Below the pieces are notes generated by a model that saw nothing but the letters and a program-made list of their open reading frames with translations, was not told the DNA's origin and did no database searches. A DNA stretch of 64,000 nt from Arcicella aquatica (GTDB lineage Bacteria; Bacteroidota; Bacteroidia; Cytophagales; Spirosomataceae), in assembly GCF_034928825.1 (NCBI RefSeq), contig NZ_JAYFUL010000029.1, forward strand, positions 8,569-72,568, given 5' to 3'. Positions 33,759-43,378 of this stretch are shown piece after piece; the stretch's first letter is position 1; every line of letters begins with the position of its first letter. Made by a program: the position numbers and the translations under genes.

Positions 33759-35126
33759 TTACTTTGCTTTTTTATGATTTAAAGCTCCTTCAGGCTCTTG
33801 TTTTAATGTTGGTGGGAAAGCATTCAACTGACGCCAGATTTCATACCAAACTGGTACGTCGTCGAGCATTACCCAACCTGCTACACCCGAACCCATTCTT
33901 AATTGCTTTGGCCATTTTTGCTCTCCTTTAGCAATTTTAGGGACAATTAGCAATCGGTATTCGCCTTTTGTATTATCTATTCTATCAATTACTTTGACAA
34001 TCCCGCCAAACGTACCTACCGTAGCCGATGGCCAACCTGAGAATACCAATGATGGCCAACCTTCAAATTGTAAACGAACTTCACGCCCTTCGGTAATCAG
34101 TGGCACATCCATTGCTTTGACATACAATTCTACAGCCATTGCTGGATTGAAAGGTTGAAGAGTACAGATAGATTCGCCTTCTTTAATGTTTTCGCCGATA
34201 CCTGCTTTTAAGGCACGCACTACGTAGCCTTCTTGGGGTGCTTTGATATAATATTGATTTCTACGAATATCCACATTGGTAATTTTATTACTCAATTGTG
34301 AAATTTCATACTGACCAGCTGCCAAAGATGAATATGCAGAACTTCTATCAGACTCAGCTTTGGCTATTTTTTCAGCGTATTCAGCACCAATAGAATTGAG
34401 TTCTATTTGGGCATTGGTTAATTCTTGGCGAGAAATCGCTAATTTATTTTGCGTAGAAACCAACTTAGTTCTTGTTTCCTGCAATTTTAATTTACGCGAT
34501 TCTAGTTCGCTTAGCGAAACCAACCCACCATTTTTGTACTGGTCTTCGCCCCTATCATACCTTGTTTGTGCAATATTAAATTGTACTTGTTCGGCTATTA
34601 CATCCGTGCTATCAGAAGTTACTTTCAGAAAGCCCTGCTTTACTTTGTTTCTGGCTTTTTGTAAACTAAATTTCTGGTTTTGCTCTAGCGCTACAATCTG
34701 TTGCGACAAGGCGTCAATTTTAGCTTGGTAACTTGCAAGTCCAGCTTTTTTGGCGGTTAATTGTTCTTGCAAACGTGAAGGTAGCTTTGGGTCGAAATAA
34801 TCATCCTTCGTTTCTGAAATTACCAATAAGGTATCTCCCCTTTCTACTAAATCGCCTTCTTTTACTAGCCATTCTTCTATTCTTCCTGATATTATATTTT
34901 GTACATTCTGTGGTCTATCTTTAGGCGTAAAAGCCGAAATATCACCTTTGCCCGTAACGTTCTGTTGCCAAGGCAAAAATAATATCAACAATAAAATCAC
35001 TACGATAGCCATCAGCCAACGTTTCAGAATTACTGCCGAACGTGGTGTATGCAAGGTATTTAGCGAGTGCAATTCAAATTGCTCGTTTACCTGCTTACTG
35101 ATACTTTGTTTTGATAAATTTAACAT
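33759..35126 (-). CDS. HlyD-family membrane-fusion protein
   Basis: 455 residues. One membrane anchor near residues 33-50 (WLMAIVVILLLILFLPW), then a lipoyl/barrel-sandwich half (GRIEEWLVKEGDLVERGDTL), a long coiled-coil hairpin (~120-280) and the second lipoyl half (YIKAPQEGYVVRALKAGIGE). It bridges the ABC exporter in the inner membrane to the TolC-like channel. Its start follows the ABC gene by 3 bp. Confidence 0.93.
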   Translation of the reverse strand: MLNLSKQSISKQVNEQFELHSLNTLHTPRSAVILKRWLMAIVVILLLILFLPWQQNVTGKGDISAFTPKDRPQNVQNIISGRIEEWLVKEGDLVERGDTLLVISETKDDYFDPKLPSRLQEQLTAKKAGLASYQAKIDALSQQIVALEQNQKFSLQKARNKVKQGFLKVTSDSTDVIAEQVQFNIAQTRYDRGEDQYKNGGLVSLSELESRKLKLQETRTKLVSTQNKLAISRQELTNAQIELNSIGAEYAEKIAKAESDRSSAYSSLAAGQYEISQLSNKITNVDIRRNQYYIKAPQEGYVVRALKAGIGENIKEGESICTLQPFNPAMAVELYVKAMDVPLITEGREVRLQFEGWPSLVFSGWPSATVGTFGGIVKVIDRIDNTKGEYRLLIVPKIAKGEQKWPKQLRMGSGVAGWVMLDDVPVWYEIWRQLNAFPPTLKQEPEGALNHKKAK

Positions 35127-35129
35127 ATC

Positions 35130-37316
35130 TTAATCTATAGCTTCTTGAAAGTTGATGTCTTTGATTAAATCTTGGTATCTGCCTTGTAATACAATTTCGC
35201 CTTCGTTCAATACGATTACTTTGTCACAAGCAGCCATTACCATAGGGTCGTTTGAAATGGTAAGGAGCGTCCAAGGATTGCCTTTATCCGTTAAAAACGC
35301 AATTGTTTTCAGCCTCTCTGCCTTATGCAATTCTCGGTAAATATCCGTAATCATCAATAGTTGAGGTTTCTCTACTACGCATCTAGCTACTGAAATTTTA
35401 GCGATAAAGCTTTCTGAAAAACGTTTCCCTCCCGCAATCATCGGCGTATTTAATCCATCAGGCAATTCAGCAATAAAATCACTTAAATTCAAACTATCCA
35501 AAGCCCACTTTACATCACTAAATTTGACACTAGAGCGACCCATAGCGATATTGTCCAACAATGAACCATCAAAGATGGCGTCTAGGGCTAAGTTTCTTTC
35601 GATAGCATCTCTGATAGAATCTAATTTTACATCTCTGATAGAGATTCCGTTGTAGGTAATGCCTCCTTCAAAATCAGTAAAAATAGCTGAAAGTATCTTT
35701 AATAATGTTTCTTTTCCAGAGCCATTTGTCCCCGTAATACAGATGCTTTCTTTAGCCTTGATTTCTAAATTAAGTTTTTTCAAGACGTGTTTCCCTCCCC
35801 CTGGGTAACGATAGCTCAAATCATTTAACTTAATTTCAAGTCCTTTAGGATTTTCATGGAAATCGATATTCAAGCCCGTTTGGCGTTCCAAGGGTAAATC
35901 GGTAACAAAACCGATTTTCTCTACGGCTGTCAATAAGTCAAAAACGGTATCTGCACCAGAAATTAATTTTTCTACCGAGTTTACCACCAAGACAATGATA
36001 ATTTCAGAAGCGACAAATTGCCCTAAAGAAATTTGGCGGTCTATTACCAAAGAGGTTCCTAGAATCAACAAAACAGCCGTAACGAAGGTCTTGAAGAAAA
36101 CGGCATTGCCATACAAAATCAATAGTACCTTGAAGTGTTTTTTACGGTATTTCAGGTAATTATTCACCAAGTAATCCATTCTTTGCATAGGCAAATTGGT
36201 AGAACCTGCTGATTTGAAGGCGTATAATGTACGGGCAATATCCTCTAACCACTGGGCTACCTTGTATTTGTATTTCGATTCAGCCAAGCTAGTTTCCATC
36301 CCTTTGTCTGCATTCAGATACACCACAAAAGTGACGATGGCGATAGTCAGCAAACCAAATGCAATAAAGTAAGGGTGGTACAGCGATAATAAAATCATGC
36401 CGAAGAGAATCTGAATTAAGGCGGCAGTAATATCGATTAATACTTTGGGGAGCGCTTTTTGAACATTCAGAATATCAAAAAAGCGGTTCATTAATTCTGG
36501 GGCGTATGAGCCTAATAATGCTTCTGATTTTACCCTGGGGATTCGATAAGTAAATTCAAAAGCGGCTTTCGCAAACACTCTTCTTTGTAGTACTTCTACC
36601 AAGGTTTGTTGATATATCTGTAAAATTCCAGTGATAACAACCCCTAAAATTACTACCGTTATTAATACATAAACCGAACTAAAAACTAACCCGCCAGATA
36701 CTAAGCCTATAATAGCCTGAATACCCAAGGGCAGGGTTAAACTAATCATCCCTACTACGATGGCATAAATATAAATGTATCCGATGTCTTTACGTTCAGC
36801 TTTTAGCATCCTGAATAACCGCTTGGTCGGGCTCATCTGTTCTGGTGCTGGAGCATTGTCAATGTTTTCGAGCGGATACACAATCAAAAATCTCACTTTG
36901 CCATTTTGTGTACTATCGGCATGATTATTGATTTTGACAGGCTGGAAAGCTTGGTTTTCAGAGATTTCCTCTACATCCTGATTATCGACAAATTGATAAA
37001 ATTGAGGTTTATTGTCTTTTAGTTTTCTGGCAGCAAAAATGATTTTAATAGGATCTTCGCTTTCATCAAAAAAAATTACAGGATGTTTATTCCCTCTGAG
37101 GAGTTCTGGGAAATCTTGCGCGCTGGCATAATTTTCTACTACTAAGAATTGTTGTTTACGGGCAGCTTGAGTAAGCGCATTAACAAATACATCAATTTCA
37201 TTAGCACTAAAGGTTTTTAGTTTTGAAAGAGGCGATTGGTAAGCGAAGTTATCAAAATCAGTACCGTAAAACTCGGTTAGTTTCTTAACAATAAGGCTTA
37301 ACTGAGTGGATTGCAT
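35130..37316 (-). CDS. type-1-secretion-like ABC exporter with degenerate ATPase motifs
   Basis: 728 residues: an N-terminal soluble domain (~1-165) in the place where bacteriocin exporters have a C39 peptidase, with no Cys-His pair that I can recognise; a six-helix ABC transmembrane domain (~175-450); and an ATPase domain (~490-728). The ATPase is odd: Walker A reads GTNGSGKET (Glu where Ser/Thr is expected), the signature is FSESFIAKIS instead of LSGGQ-like, the Walker B region QLLMITDIYREL lacks the catalytic Glu after Asp, and the switch His is replaced by Asn (TISNDP). The domain may bind but hydrolyse ATP poorly. First gene of the operon with HlyD and TolC partners; no cargo gene is adjacent. 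Confidence 0.9.
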   Translation of the reverse strand: MQSTQLSLIVKKLTEFYGTDFDNFAYQSPLSKLKTFSANEIDVFVNALTQAARKQQFLVVENYASAQDFPELLRGNKHPVIFFDESEDPIKIIFAARKLKDNKPQFYQFVDNQDVEEISENQAFQPVKINNHADSTQNGKVRFLIVYPLENIDNAPAPEQMSPTKRLFRMLKAERKDIGYIYIYAIVVGMISLTLPLGIQAIIGLVSGGLVFSSVYVLITVVILGVVITGILQIYQQTLVEVLQRRVFAKAAFEFTYRIPRVKSEALLGSYAPELMNRFFDILNVQKALPKVLIDITAALIQILFGMILLSLYHPYFIAFGLLTIAIVTFVVYLNADKGMETSLAESKYKYKVAQWLEDIARTLYAFKSAGSTNLPMQRMDYLVNNYLKYRKKHFKVLLILYGNAVFFKTFVTAVLLILGTSLVIDRQISLGQFVASEIIIVLVVNSVEKLISGADTVFDLLTAVEKIGFVTDLPLERQTGLNIDFHENPKGLEIKLNDLSYRYPGGGKHVLKKLNLEIKAKESICITGTNGSGKETLLKILSAIFTDFEGGITYNGISIRDVKLDSIRDAIERNLALDAIFDGSLLDNIAMGRSSVKFSDVKWALDSLNLSDFIAELPDGLNTPMIAGGKRFSESFIAKISVARCVVEKPQLLMITDIYRELHKAERLKTIAFLTDKGNPWTLLTISNDPMVMAACDKVIVLNEGEIVLQGRYQDLIKDINFQEAID

Positions 37317-37649
37317 ATGTTTTGTGTTTGAGTGTGGGTAATATGATTGTCTTGTGAATAAAGAAATAACATCTAATTAATTGTCCTAACAACGAAATTA
37401 ATTGCTTTGTTTAGAAAAATTCTAAATAAATTGACAAGCGGTCGAAATCAGTAATAAAACTAAGATTTATCAATAACAAATAATTCTACCAAAGTTTGTT
37501 AGTAAATTTGTTGTTCTACCTTTTCTAAAAAGTATTTAAGATATTCTGCTCCAATAATTTTTTATTTGATTTTGAACTTTTAAATTCCGTTTCCTATCTC
37601 TCTAAAGCTTCTTTTAACTTATGCTAGACGATGAAACAAAATAAGAAAT
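37317..37649. other. 333-bp divergent intergenic region
   Basis: It lies between the exporter operon (minus) and the DUF5686 gene (plus) and must hold both promoters. It is AT-rich. TAAATTTG (37512-37519) matches a -7 box but has no TTTG at the right distance. I see no gene, RNA or strong repeat. Confidence 0.5.
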
Positions 37650-40067
37650 ATGTTCCCAAAAAAAACAATTGCTTTATTTATATTCTTGATTTTCCATTTA
37701 TATAATATATACGCTTTTCAAAAAAATGATACTGACACAAGCTTGGATGTAACTCAAATCATTCAAAAGGCTATCAAGCTTGCGCCAGTTCACGACAAAT
37801 CTTTTGTGAATTACGAAGCAGAAGTATTTATCCAAAATTCAGCAAAATGGAATACAATACCAAATATTTGGGAGCCTTTACTTGCTAAAGAAGGTGTAGC
37901 AGAAAAACTCGTTTATCAATCTGAGTCTTTTGCTAAATTCTATGTTAGTAGTAATAATACTTATTATTTTCAACACAAAGCGTTGAGAAATAATTATCAT
38001 GCGGAGGCGCGTCCTGACAAATACGTAAACCCGAATTTCTATAAAGCTACTTTAGGTACAGATGCTATTTCTCCGCTCTCGCCAAAGGCTTTCCAATATT
38101 ACGATTTTGAATTGGTAGATACTAAAATTATTAATAACGTAAAAGTTTATCACATCAAAGTTACGCCTAAACACAACAATGATGAAAAAGTATTTAGTGG
38201 GATAATATCTTTAACGGACGGGGATTTTTATCTACAAGATTTAGACCTAACCGTCAAAAACTACAATATTACTTATCATATTACCATCAATTATGCCCTT
38301 TTTAATACCCAGTGGGTTCCTCAGCAATATAAGATTGTTGCTACGGGAGCTTTGATGGGCTTTGAGGGTGACTATACTTACATGGCCAAAGTCTGGGATT
38401 ATCAGGACATTGCCCATAAAATCATTCCCGATTTAATTCGTCCTGACGAAAGCGAGTTTAGTGAAATTGTGAACGTGCAAGAACGTAATTTTGAAGTGCA
38501 ACAGTTCAAGCAAGTAATGTCGGCTTTGGGCACCAACCTAAAAAACCAATGGAGCGATGCCAACATTGCCTCTGGTTTGAAGCGTTATGATAAAGTTGAA
38601 ATTGTACACAATGCCGAAGGGCAAAGCGATAACATTTGGGCTGACTTAAAAACGAATACCGACTTTCAGTCCTTCACGCCGAATTTACCGATTAATTCAC
38701 ACAACAAAAACTCGCTTCCACTACAGCCCGACGAGTTTTCGACCTACCGACAAGCCAATCAAAAATTTGGCATTGGTAGTGTATTGTTTAGCCGTTCATA
38801 TTTTTGGGGAGATACCAAACGTGGGTTCTATCCTTACGAAATCTATTACAAATCTCCTGTCTTAGATTTCAACTTCAATACGGTAGAAGGCTTTGTATTT
38901 AATACGGGTGCTTTGTTTCGTTTCAGACGAAACCGATACGATTGGTTTGAGATTGACCCTACTTGGCGATATTCAGTTACTCAGAATCGTTCGATGGGTA
39001 TGTTAAAGCTCCGTTGGAAAACGCAGAAAGAAGAAATAAGTATTTCAGGCGGAAAGTTTATCTCTCAATACAATGTGGATACGCCAGTAGCCCTAGATTT
39101 AAACTCGTTATCGACGCTTATTCTTAAAAAGAACTTTGTTAAAATCTATGAAAAAGACTTTGTCAATATTTCTTTCAGCGATCGTTTTTCTAATACTTTA
39201 GGCATTAAAACGTCTTTAGAATGGGCAAAGCGTTATCCTTTAGAAAATACGACAAACTACTATTGGATTAATTATGGTGGAGATGCATACTCTCCGAACT
39301 TTCCTAAAAGTCAGGAATTGCCCGATACAAAGTTTCAGAACAATGATGCCTTCTTAGCTAATTTTCAGATTAACTATCGACCTACGTTGAAAAAGCAATA
39401 TCGTAATAATATTCGTTATGTAGACTTTTCGTCGTCGCCATTGATTACCTTCAAATACCGTGGTGCTATTCCTAAATTGTTTGGCAGTGAAATGGATTTC
39501 CATACGATTGAGCTAGGCATTGCACACAATTTCCCGTTAAGTATCAATACAAATTTCAATTATATTGCTCAGGCGGGTACTTTTTTAAGTGCCAAGAAAA
39601 TGACTTTTGCTGACTACAAACACTTTAATGGTAACAACAATACAATTGCGATTGGGGAAGCCCTCACTACACATCGTTTGGTGGGTTTTTATGATAACTA
39701 TATTTGGGGGGTAAGTAAAAAATTGATTGACCCATTTTATTTTTCTACCAATGGTTCATATATCGACATCATGACGATGTTTGGTCTTAGAAAATTTGCG
39801 TTGACGCAATCGACCCTGATACGCAACAAAGGCATCCGTGAAGACCTTTTCGCCAATTACCTTTATACTGCCAACAACAATATCCATAATATTGAAGTGG
39901 GATATGGAGTAGATGGTATCTTGAGGATTTTAAGAGTAGAAGCCGTTTTTGCCTACAACAATCGTGGAATACCGAATAAGGAATTTACAAGTTTTAATAA
40001 TACGATGGTTGGCATTAGGGTATCGCTTAATTCAAGGGTTCGTGGTGGTGTCACCCCTGATTGGTGA
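37650..40067 (+). CDS. DUF5686 outer-membrane-type protein
   Basis: 805 residues with a signal peptide (hydrophobic run ending YAF). Seen: the DUF5686 hallmark SPLSPKAFQYYDFELVDTK and YHIKVTPKHNNDEKVFSGII followed by the YLQDLDLTV segment, then an alternating-hydrophobic C-terminal half ending in a barrel-like IEVGYGVDGILRILRVEAVF. The usual N-terminal carboxypeptidase-regulatory-like domain is missing. The function of the family is unknown; an outer-membrane beta-barrel is likely. A strong terminator follows, so it is separate from the chaperone genes downstream. Confidence 0.85.
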   Translation: MFPKKTIALFIFLIFHLYNIYAFQKNDTDTSLDVTQIIQKAIKLAPVHDKSFVNYEAEVFIQNSAKWNTIPNIWEPLLAKEGVAEKLVYQSESFAKFYVSSNNTYYFQHKALRNNYHAEARPDKYVNPNFYKATLGTDAISPLSPKAFQYYDFELVDTKIINNVKVYHIKVTPKHNNDEKVFSGIISLTDGDFYLQDLDLTVKNYNITYHITINYALFNTQWVPQQYKIVATGALMGFEGDYTYMAKVWDYQDIAHKIIPDLIRPDESEFSEIVNVQERNFEVQQFKQVMSALGTNLKNQWSDANIASGLKRYDKVEIVHNAEGQSDNIWADLKTNTDFQSFTPNLPINSHNKNSLPLQPDEFSTYRQANQKFGIGSVLFSRSYFWGDTKRGFYPYEIYYKSPVLDFNFNTVEGFVFNTGALFRFRRNRYDWFEIDPTWRYSVTQNRSMGMLKLRWKTQKEEISISGGKFISQYNVDTPVALDLNSLSTLILKKNFVKIYEKDFVNISFSDRFSNTLGIKTSLEWAKRYPLENTTNYYWINYGGDAYSPNFPKSQELPDTKFQNNDAFLANFQINYRPTLKKQYRNNIRYVDFSSSPLITFKYRGAIPKLFGSEMDFHTIELGIAHNFPLSINTNFNYIAQAGTFLSAKKMTFADYKHFNGNNNTIAIGEALTTHRLVGFYDNYIWGVSKKLIDPFYFSTNGSYIDIMTMFGLRKFALTQSTLIRNKGIREDLFANYLYTANNNIHNIEVGYGVDGILRILRVEAVFAYNNRGIPNKEFTSFNNTMVGIRVSLNSRVRGGVTPDW

Positions 40068-40089
40068 TAATACTCAACAGTTTTTTGCT

Positions 40090-40141
40090 AGCGAAAGCAC
40101 TTATCTTCTTATTTGGATGTTAGGTGCTTTCGCTTTTTTTT
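40090..40141 (+). terminator. intrinsic terminator of the DUF5686 gene
   Basis: GCGAAAGCAC (40091-40100) pairs with GTGCTTTCGC (40124-40133) and is followed by eight T. It isolates the DUF5686 gene from the GrpE-like gene. Confidence 0.85.
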
Positions 40142-40258
40142 GTCCCATAGTTTTATACACTTTTGCTTCAAATAATAAATAAAATATAAGCATCTTCTGA
40201 TTATATCATAACTTACTATAACTTTAGCAAACAATCATAATCTATATCATTTTACCCC

Positions 40259-40555
40259 ATGAAACAGTTAATCGAAATAGCTAATCAACTTCATAACCTA
40301 GAAAAAAAAACAGAAAAAGCTTCTCATTCCTCGCTTTATGCTCGTCATCTTCAACGAATCCGACAAGCCCTTATTGAAATGGATATTACTTACCATTCTC
40401 CAGAAGGTGAAAAATATACTGATACCAGAACTGATATTGAAGCCAGTTTAACAGGAGAGCCTTCGGAGAATATGCGAATCACGGAGGTAATCAAGCCTAT
40501 CGTAATGCAAGATGGCAAAATTCTTCAAAGGGGCATCGTTATCGTTGAGAGTTAA
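40259..40555 (+). CDS. small GrpE-like protein paired with an Hsp70 relative
   Basis: 98 residues. An N-terminal helix (ANQLHNLEKKTEKASHSS) is followed by a C-terminal strand segment ENMRITEVIKPIVMQDGKIL then QRGIVIVES, which lines up by eye with the beta-wing end of this genome's own GrpE (GYYLNEKVIRFAKVVV). It lacks most of the GrpE coiled coil. I infer a miniature nucleotide-exchange factor for the Hsp70-like protein encoded 153 bp downstream on the same strand. If not that, it is a small unknown; a structure prediction would settle it. Confidence 0.65.
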   Translation: MKQLIEIANQLHNLEKKTEKASHSSLYARHLQRIRQALIEMDITYHSPEGEKYTDTRTDIEASLTGEPSENMRITEVIKPIVMQDGKILQRGIVIVES

Positions 40556-40686
40556 GTAAGCGTCGTGAACTGTCATTAACACGGTTTAGCATCCTGATGT
40601 ATGTGCTTTTATTTACGCACCGCCTTCGTTTACATAGACCATTGATTTTCAATAAAATAGAACACACAAGTAAGATAATTATACAT

Positions 40687-40704
40687 TGAAGCTGTTTAAA
40701 CTTT
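40687..40704 (+). repeat. orphan arm of the 162-bp inverted-repeat element
   Basis: TGAAGCTGTTTAAACTTT is identical to bases 9061-9078, here without the partner arm. It ends 4 bp before the Hsp70-like ATG, occupying the ribosome-binding region. Confidence 0.7.
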
Positions 40705-40708
40705 ACCC

Positions 40709-43207
40709 ATGCAAACAATTAATTTTGGAATAGATTTAGGTACTACAAACTCTTTGATTGCTCGTTTTACAGGAGCTAATGTTGAAGTTTATAAAAACCC
40801 TATAGGCTTAAAAGAAACCCTTCCAAGTTGTGTAGCTTTCCGAGGCGAAAGGACTATCATCGGAGAAAAAGCGAGAGAATGGCTTTTGAAAGATTCTTTA
40901 AATGTTTTTACGAGTTTTAAACGTAAAATGGGTACAGATGAAAACTATTATATTCCTTCGCTTAGTGATAACAAGTCACCCATCGAGCTATCTGCTTTAG
41001 TATTAAAAGAATTAAAGAATTTCATTCATAATGGTGAAATACCTAACGCTGTTGTCATTACTATTCCTGCAAGTTTTGATACCATTCAGAGCAATGCCAC
41101 TAAACAGGCAGGTTATGAAGCGGGTTTTAAAGAAGTAGTACTGCTACAAGAGCCTATTGCCGCTTCTTTAGCATTTTTCAATAAATACCGTGCATCAGAA
41201 AAAGAAACAGGCAAATGGTTGGTTTATGATTTAGGAGGTGGAACATTTGATGTTGCCTTGGTAGGAATAGATAATAGCGAGCTACGTGTGCTTGACCATC
41301 AGGGAGATAATTATTTAGGAGGCATTGACTTTGACCATAGTTTAGTCATGAATGTTATTATTCCTAAACTAGTAGCCCAAACAGGAAACACGGGATTAAT
41401 AGACTATATACATACCAAGAATAGTATCTATGAGAAGCTTTATCATGTACTTTTATTAAAAGCCGAAGAAGCCAAAAAAGAACTAAGTTCGCGCCTAACT
41501 ACTGAAATTGAATTTGCTTATACTTCTCCAGATGGGATTGAAGAGGATATTTACATCATTATCAGTAGAGAAGAACTGAATGGTGTAATCAGCAATAAAG
41601 TTGATGCTACGTTATTGATGTTAGAAGTAATTTTAGATAGAAATCATCTATTAGCTTCAGATATAGAGGAAATTATTATGATAGGTGGTAGCACTTATAT
41701 TCCCTACATCTACGAGACCATTACTGAAAAAACGAACATCAAAGTAAACAGAAATGCTGACCCGACAACGGCCGTAGTAGTGGGTGCTGCTTATTTTGCG
41801 GGAAATAAGCCAAGCGTCGAAAAAAAAGTAACTGTCATTGAGAAAGAGTCTTTTGATAATATAACGATACAAACAGGCTATACAGCTACTACTAAGGACC
41901 ACGAAGAGTATATTACTGCAAGCGTTACTAATTTTAAAGAAGGTTTGTTTTATCGAATTACCCGTAATGATGGTGGTTTTGATTCAGGGATAAAAAAACT
42001 CACACCTAAGTTTGGAGAGTTTGTTTTACTATTACCTAACTGTATTAATTCATTTCAAATAAAAGTTTTTGATGATACAAACACTCCTATTGAAGTCTTA
42101 GTTGACGAGGTTCATATCTCCCAAGGATTGTTTAATTTATACGGACAGCCATTACCAGAGGACATTTGTATTGAGATTGATGATTTGAATAATAACTCAA
42201 CAAAATGTCAGGTCATTTTTACTAGAAATAGTATTCTGCCACTTACTAAAACGATTTACCGAGAAATTAGTCGTACAATAAAAAAGGGCTCTGATGATTC
42301 CTTAATCATTAATTTGATGGAAGGTGACGCCAATCAACACCCAAGTACGAATAAAGTAATTGGTGTGATTGAAATAAAGGCTGAGAAATTGGTTAGTGAC
42401 TTAGTGAAAGGGTCGGATGTAGAGATAAAAATAGAGATGAGCGAGTCGCGTGATATATCTATCAGTACGCATTTAAGTATGACTGACCAACAATTTGAAG
42501 AAGTATTCAGTCCTACAAAAAGATATGTGAGTATTGCAAAACTCAGAGACGAAATTCATGAGTTAAGAGGGCAACTTGAACTAGATTTAAGTAAAGCTGT
42601 AAAAAATGAGGAATTTGAATTGGCGGCTCATCTACAAGATAAAGTGGAACAAGCGAGGGATTTGTATATACAAGCAAAAACATTGAAGGCAGATTTTTAT
42701 ACCGATGAAAAATATCAACTATATGAAGCAAAAAGAAAACTAGCAAAAGAACTCTATACCAATGGTACAGTAAACAATAGAATCTTTCAAATCAAAGAGC
42801 GATATTATGATTTGATGGAGACCTTGCAGTCGTGGTTGCAAAACATAGATGATATACCCCAAAAATATCAAGTTGATGCTACCAAATTAAAAGAAGATGA
42901 AATAAGAATCATGCGTAGTAATAATTATTATTTAATAGAGGGGCATTATCAAAAAACCATACGACTAAACAATAATGTTATTTTTTACACTCCTACTCTG
43001 CTTGTGCATTTTTACCATACTTATGCCTCATTATCCCCTGATGAATATACCGATTATGGTGCTGCAAAAAAAGAAATCAATCGTGGTGAAAAAGCCCTTG
43101 AAAGGCAAAATTACATAGACCTAAGAAGTGTATTAATGTTGCTTGTAAGCCTGACTAAAAATTCTGAGATATTAGAAACCAAAATTAAAGGAACTGGACT
43201 TGGTTGA
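40709..43207 (+). CDS. Hsp70-family ATPase, divergent, with long helical C-terminus
   Basis: 832 residues, longer than DnaK (~640). The Hsp70 ATPase domain (~1-365) is intact: phosphate-1 GIDLGTTNSLIA, phosphate-2 WLVYDLGGGTFDVALVG and adenosine motif IIMIGGSTYIPYI (~324). The next ~230 residues are beta-rich but not a standard DnaK substrate domain. Around 611-680 a helical region contains LELDLSKAVKNEEFELAAHL, which resembles the UVR motif of UvrB/UvrC and Clp proteins. The last ~150 residues are also helical. It is flanked by a GrpE-like and an unknown membrane protein. It is not the housekeeping DnaK; it is probably a client-specific or stress-related chaperone. Confidence 0.85.
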   Translation: MQTINFGIDLGTTNSLIARFTGANVEVYKNPIGLKETLPSCVAFRGERTIIGEKAREWLLKDSLNVFTSFKRKMGTDENYYIPSLSDNKSPIELSALVLKELKNFIHNGEIPNAVVITIPASFDTIQSNATKQAGYEAGFKEVVLLQEPIAASLAFFNKYRASEKETGKWLVYDLGGGTFDVALVGIDNSELRVLDHQGDNYLGGIDFDHSLVMNVIIPKLVAQTGNTGLIDYIHTKNSIYEKLYHVLLLKAEEAKKELSSRLTTEIEFAYTSPDGIEEDIYIIISREELNGVISNKVDATLLMLEVILDRNHLLASDIEEIIMIGGSTYIPYIYETITEKTNIKVNRNADPTTAVVVGAAYFAGNKPSVEKKVTVIEKESFDNITIQTGYTATTKDHEEYITASVTNFKEGLFYRITRNDGGFDSGIKKLTPKFGEFVLLLPNCINSFQIKVFDDTNTPIEVLVDEVHISQGLFNLYGQPLPEDICIEIDDLNNNSTKCQVIFTRNSILPLTKTIYREISRTIKKGSDDSLIINLMEGDANQHPSTNKVIGVIEIKAEKLVSDLVKGSDVEIKIEMSESRDISISTHLSMTDQQFEEVFSPTKRYVSIAKLRDEIHELRGQLELDLSKAVKNEEFELAAHLQDKVEQARDLYIQAKTLKADFYTDEKYQLYEAKRKLAKELYTNGTVNNRIFQIKERYYDLMETLQSWLQNIDDIPQKYQVDATKLKEDEIRIMRSNNYYLIEGHYQKTIRLNNNVIFYTPTLLVHFYHTYASLSPDEYTDYGAAKKEINRGEKALERQNYIDLRSVLMLLVSLTKNSEILETKIKGTGLG

Positions 43208-43378
43208 CAATTAATGAAACATAGTAATCAATATCCATTAAAGCAATATTTTTTCATTCATTGTAAATAACTGTCAATTAGATACTTGACATGACAAAAC
43301 AATAGCAAACCGTTCACCAATCACTATTTACTAATAACTACTTAGTAAGATAAATACCTCAATCACTTTTTAACAACT

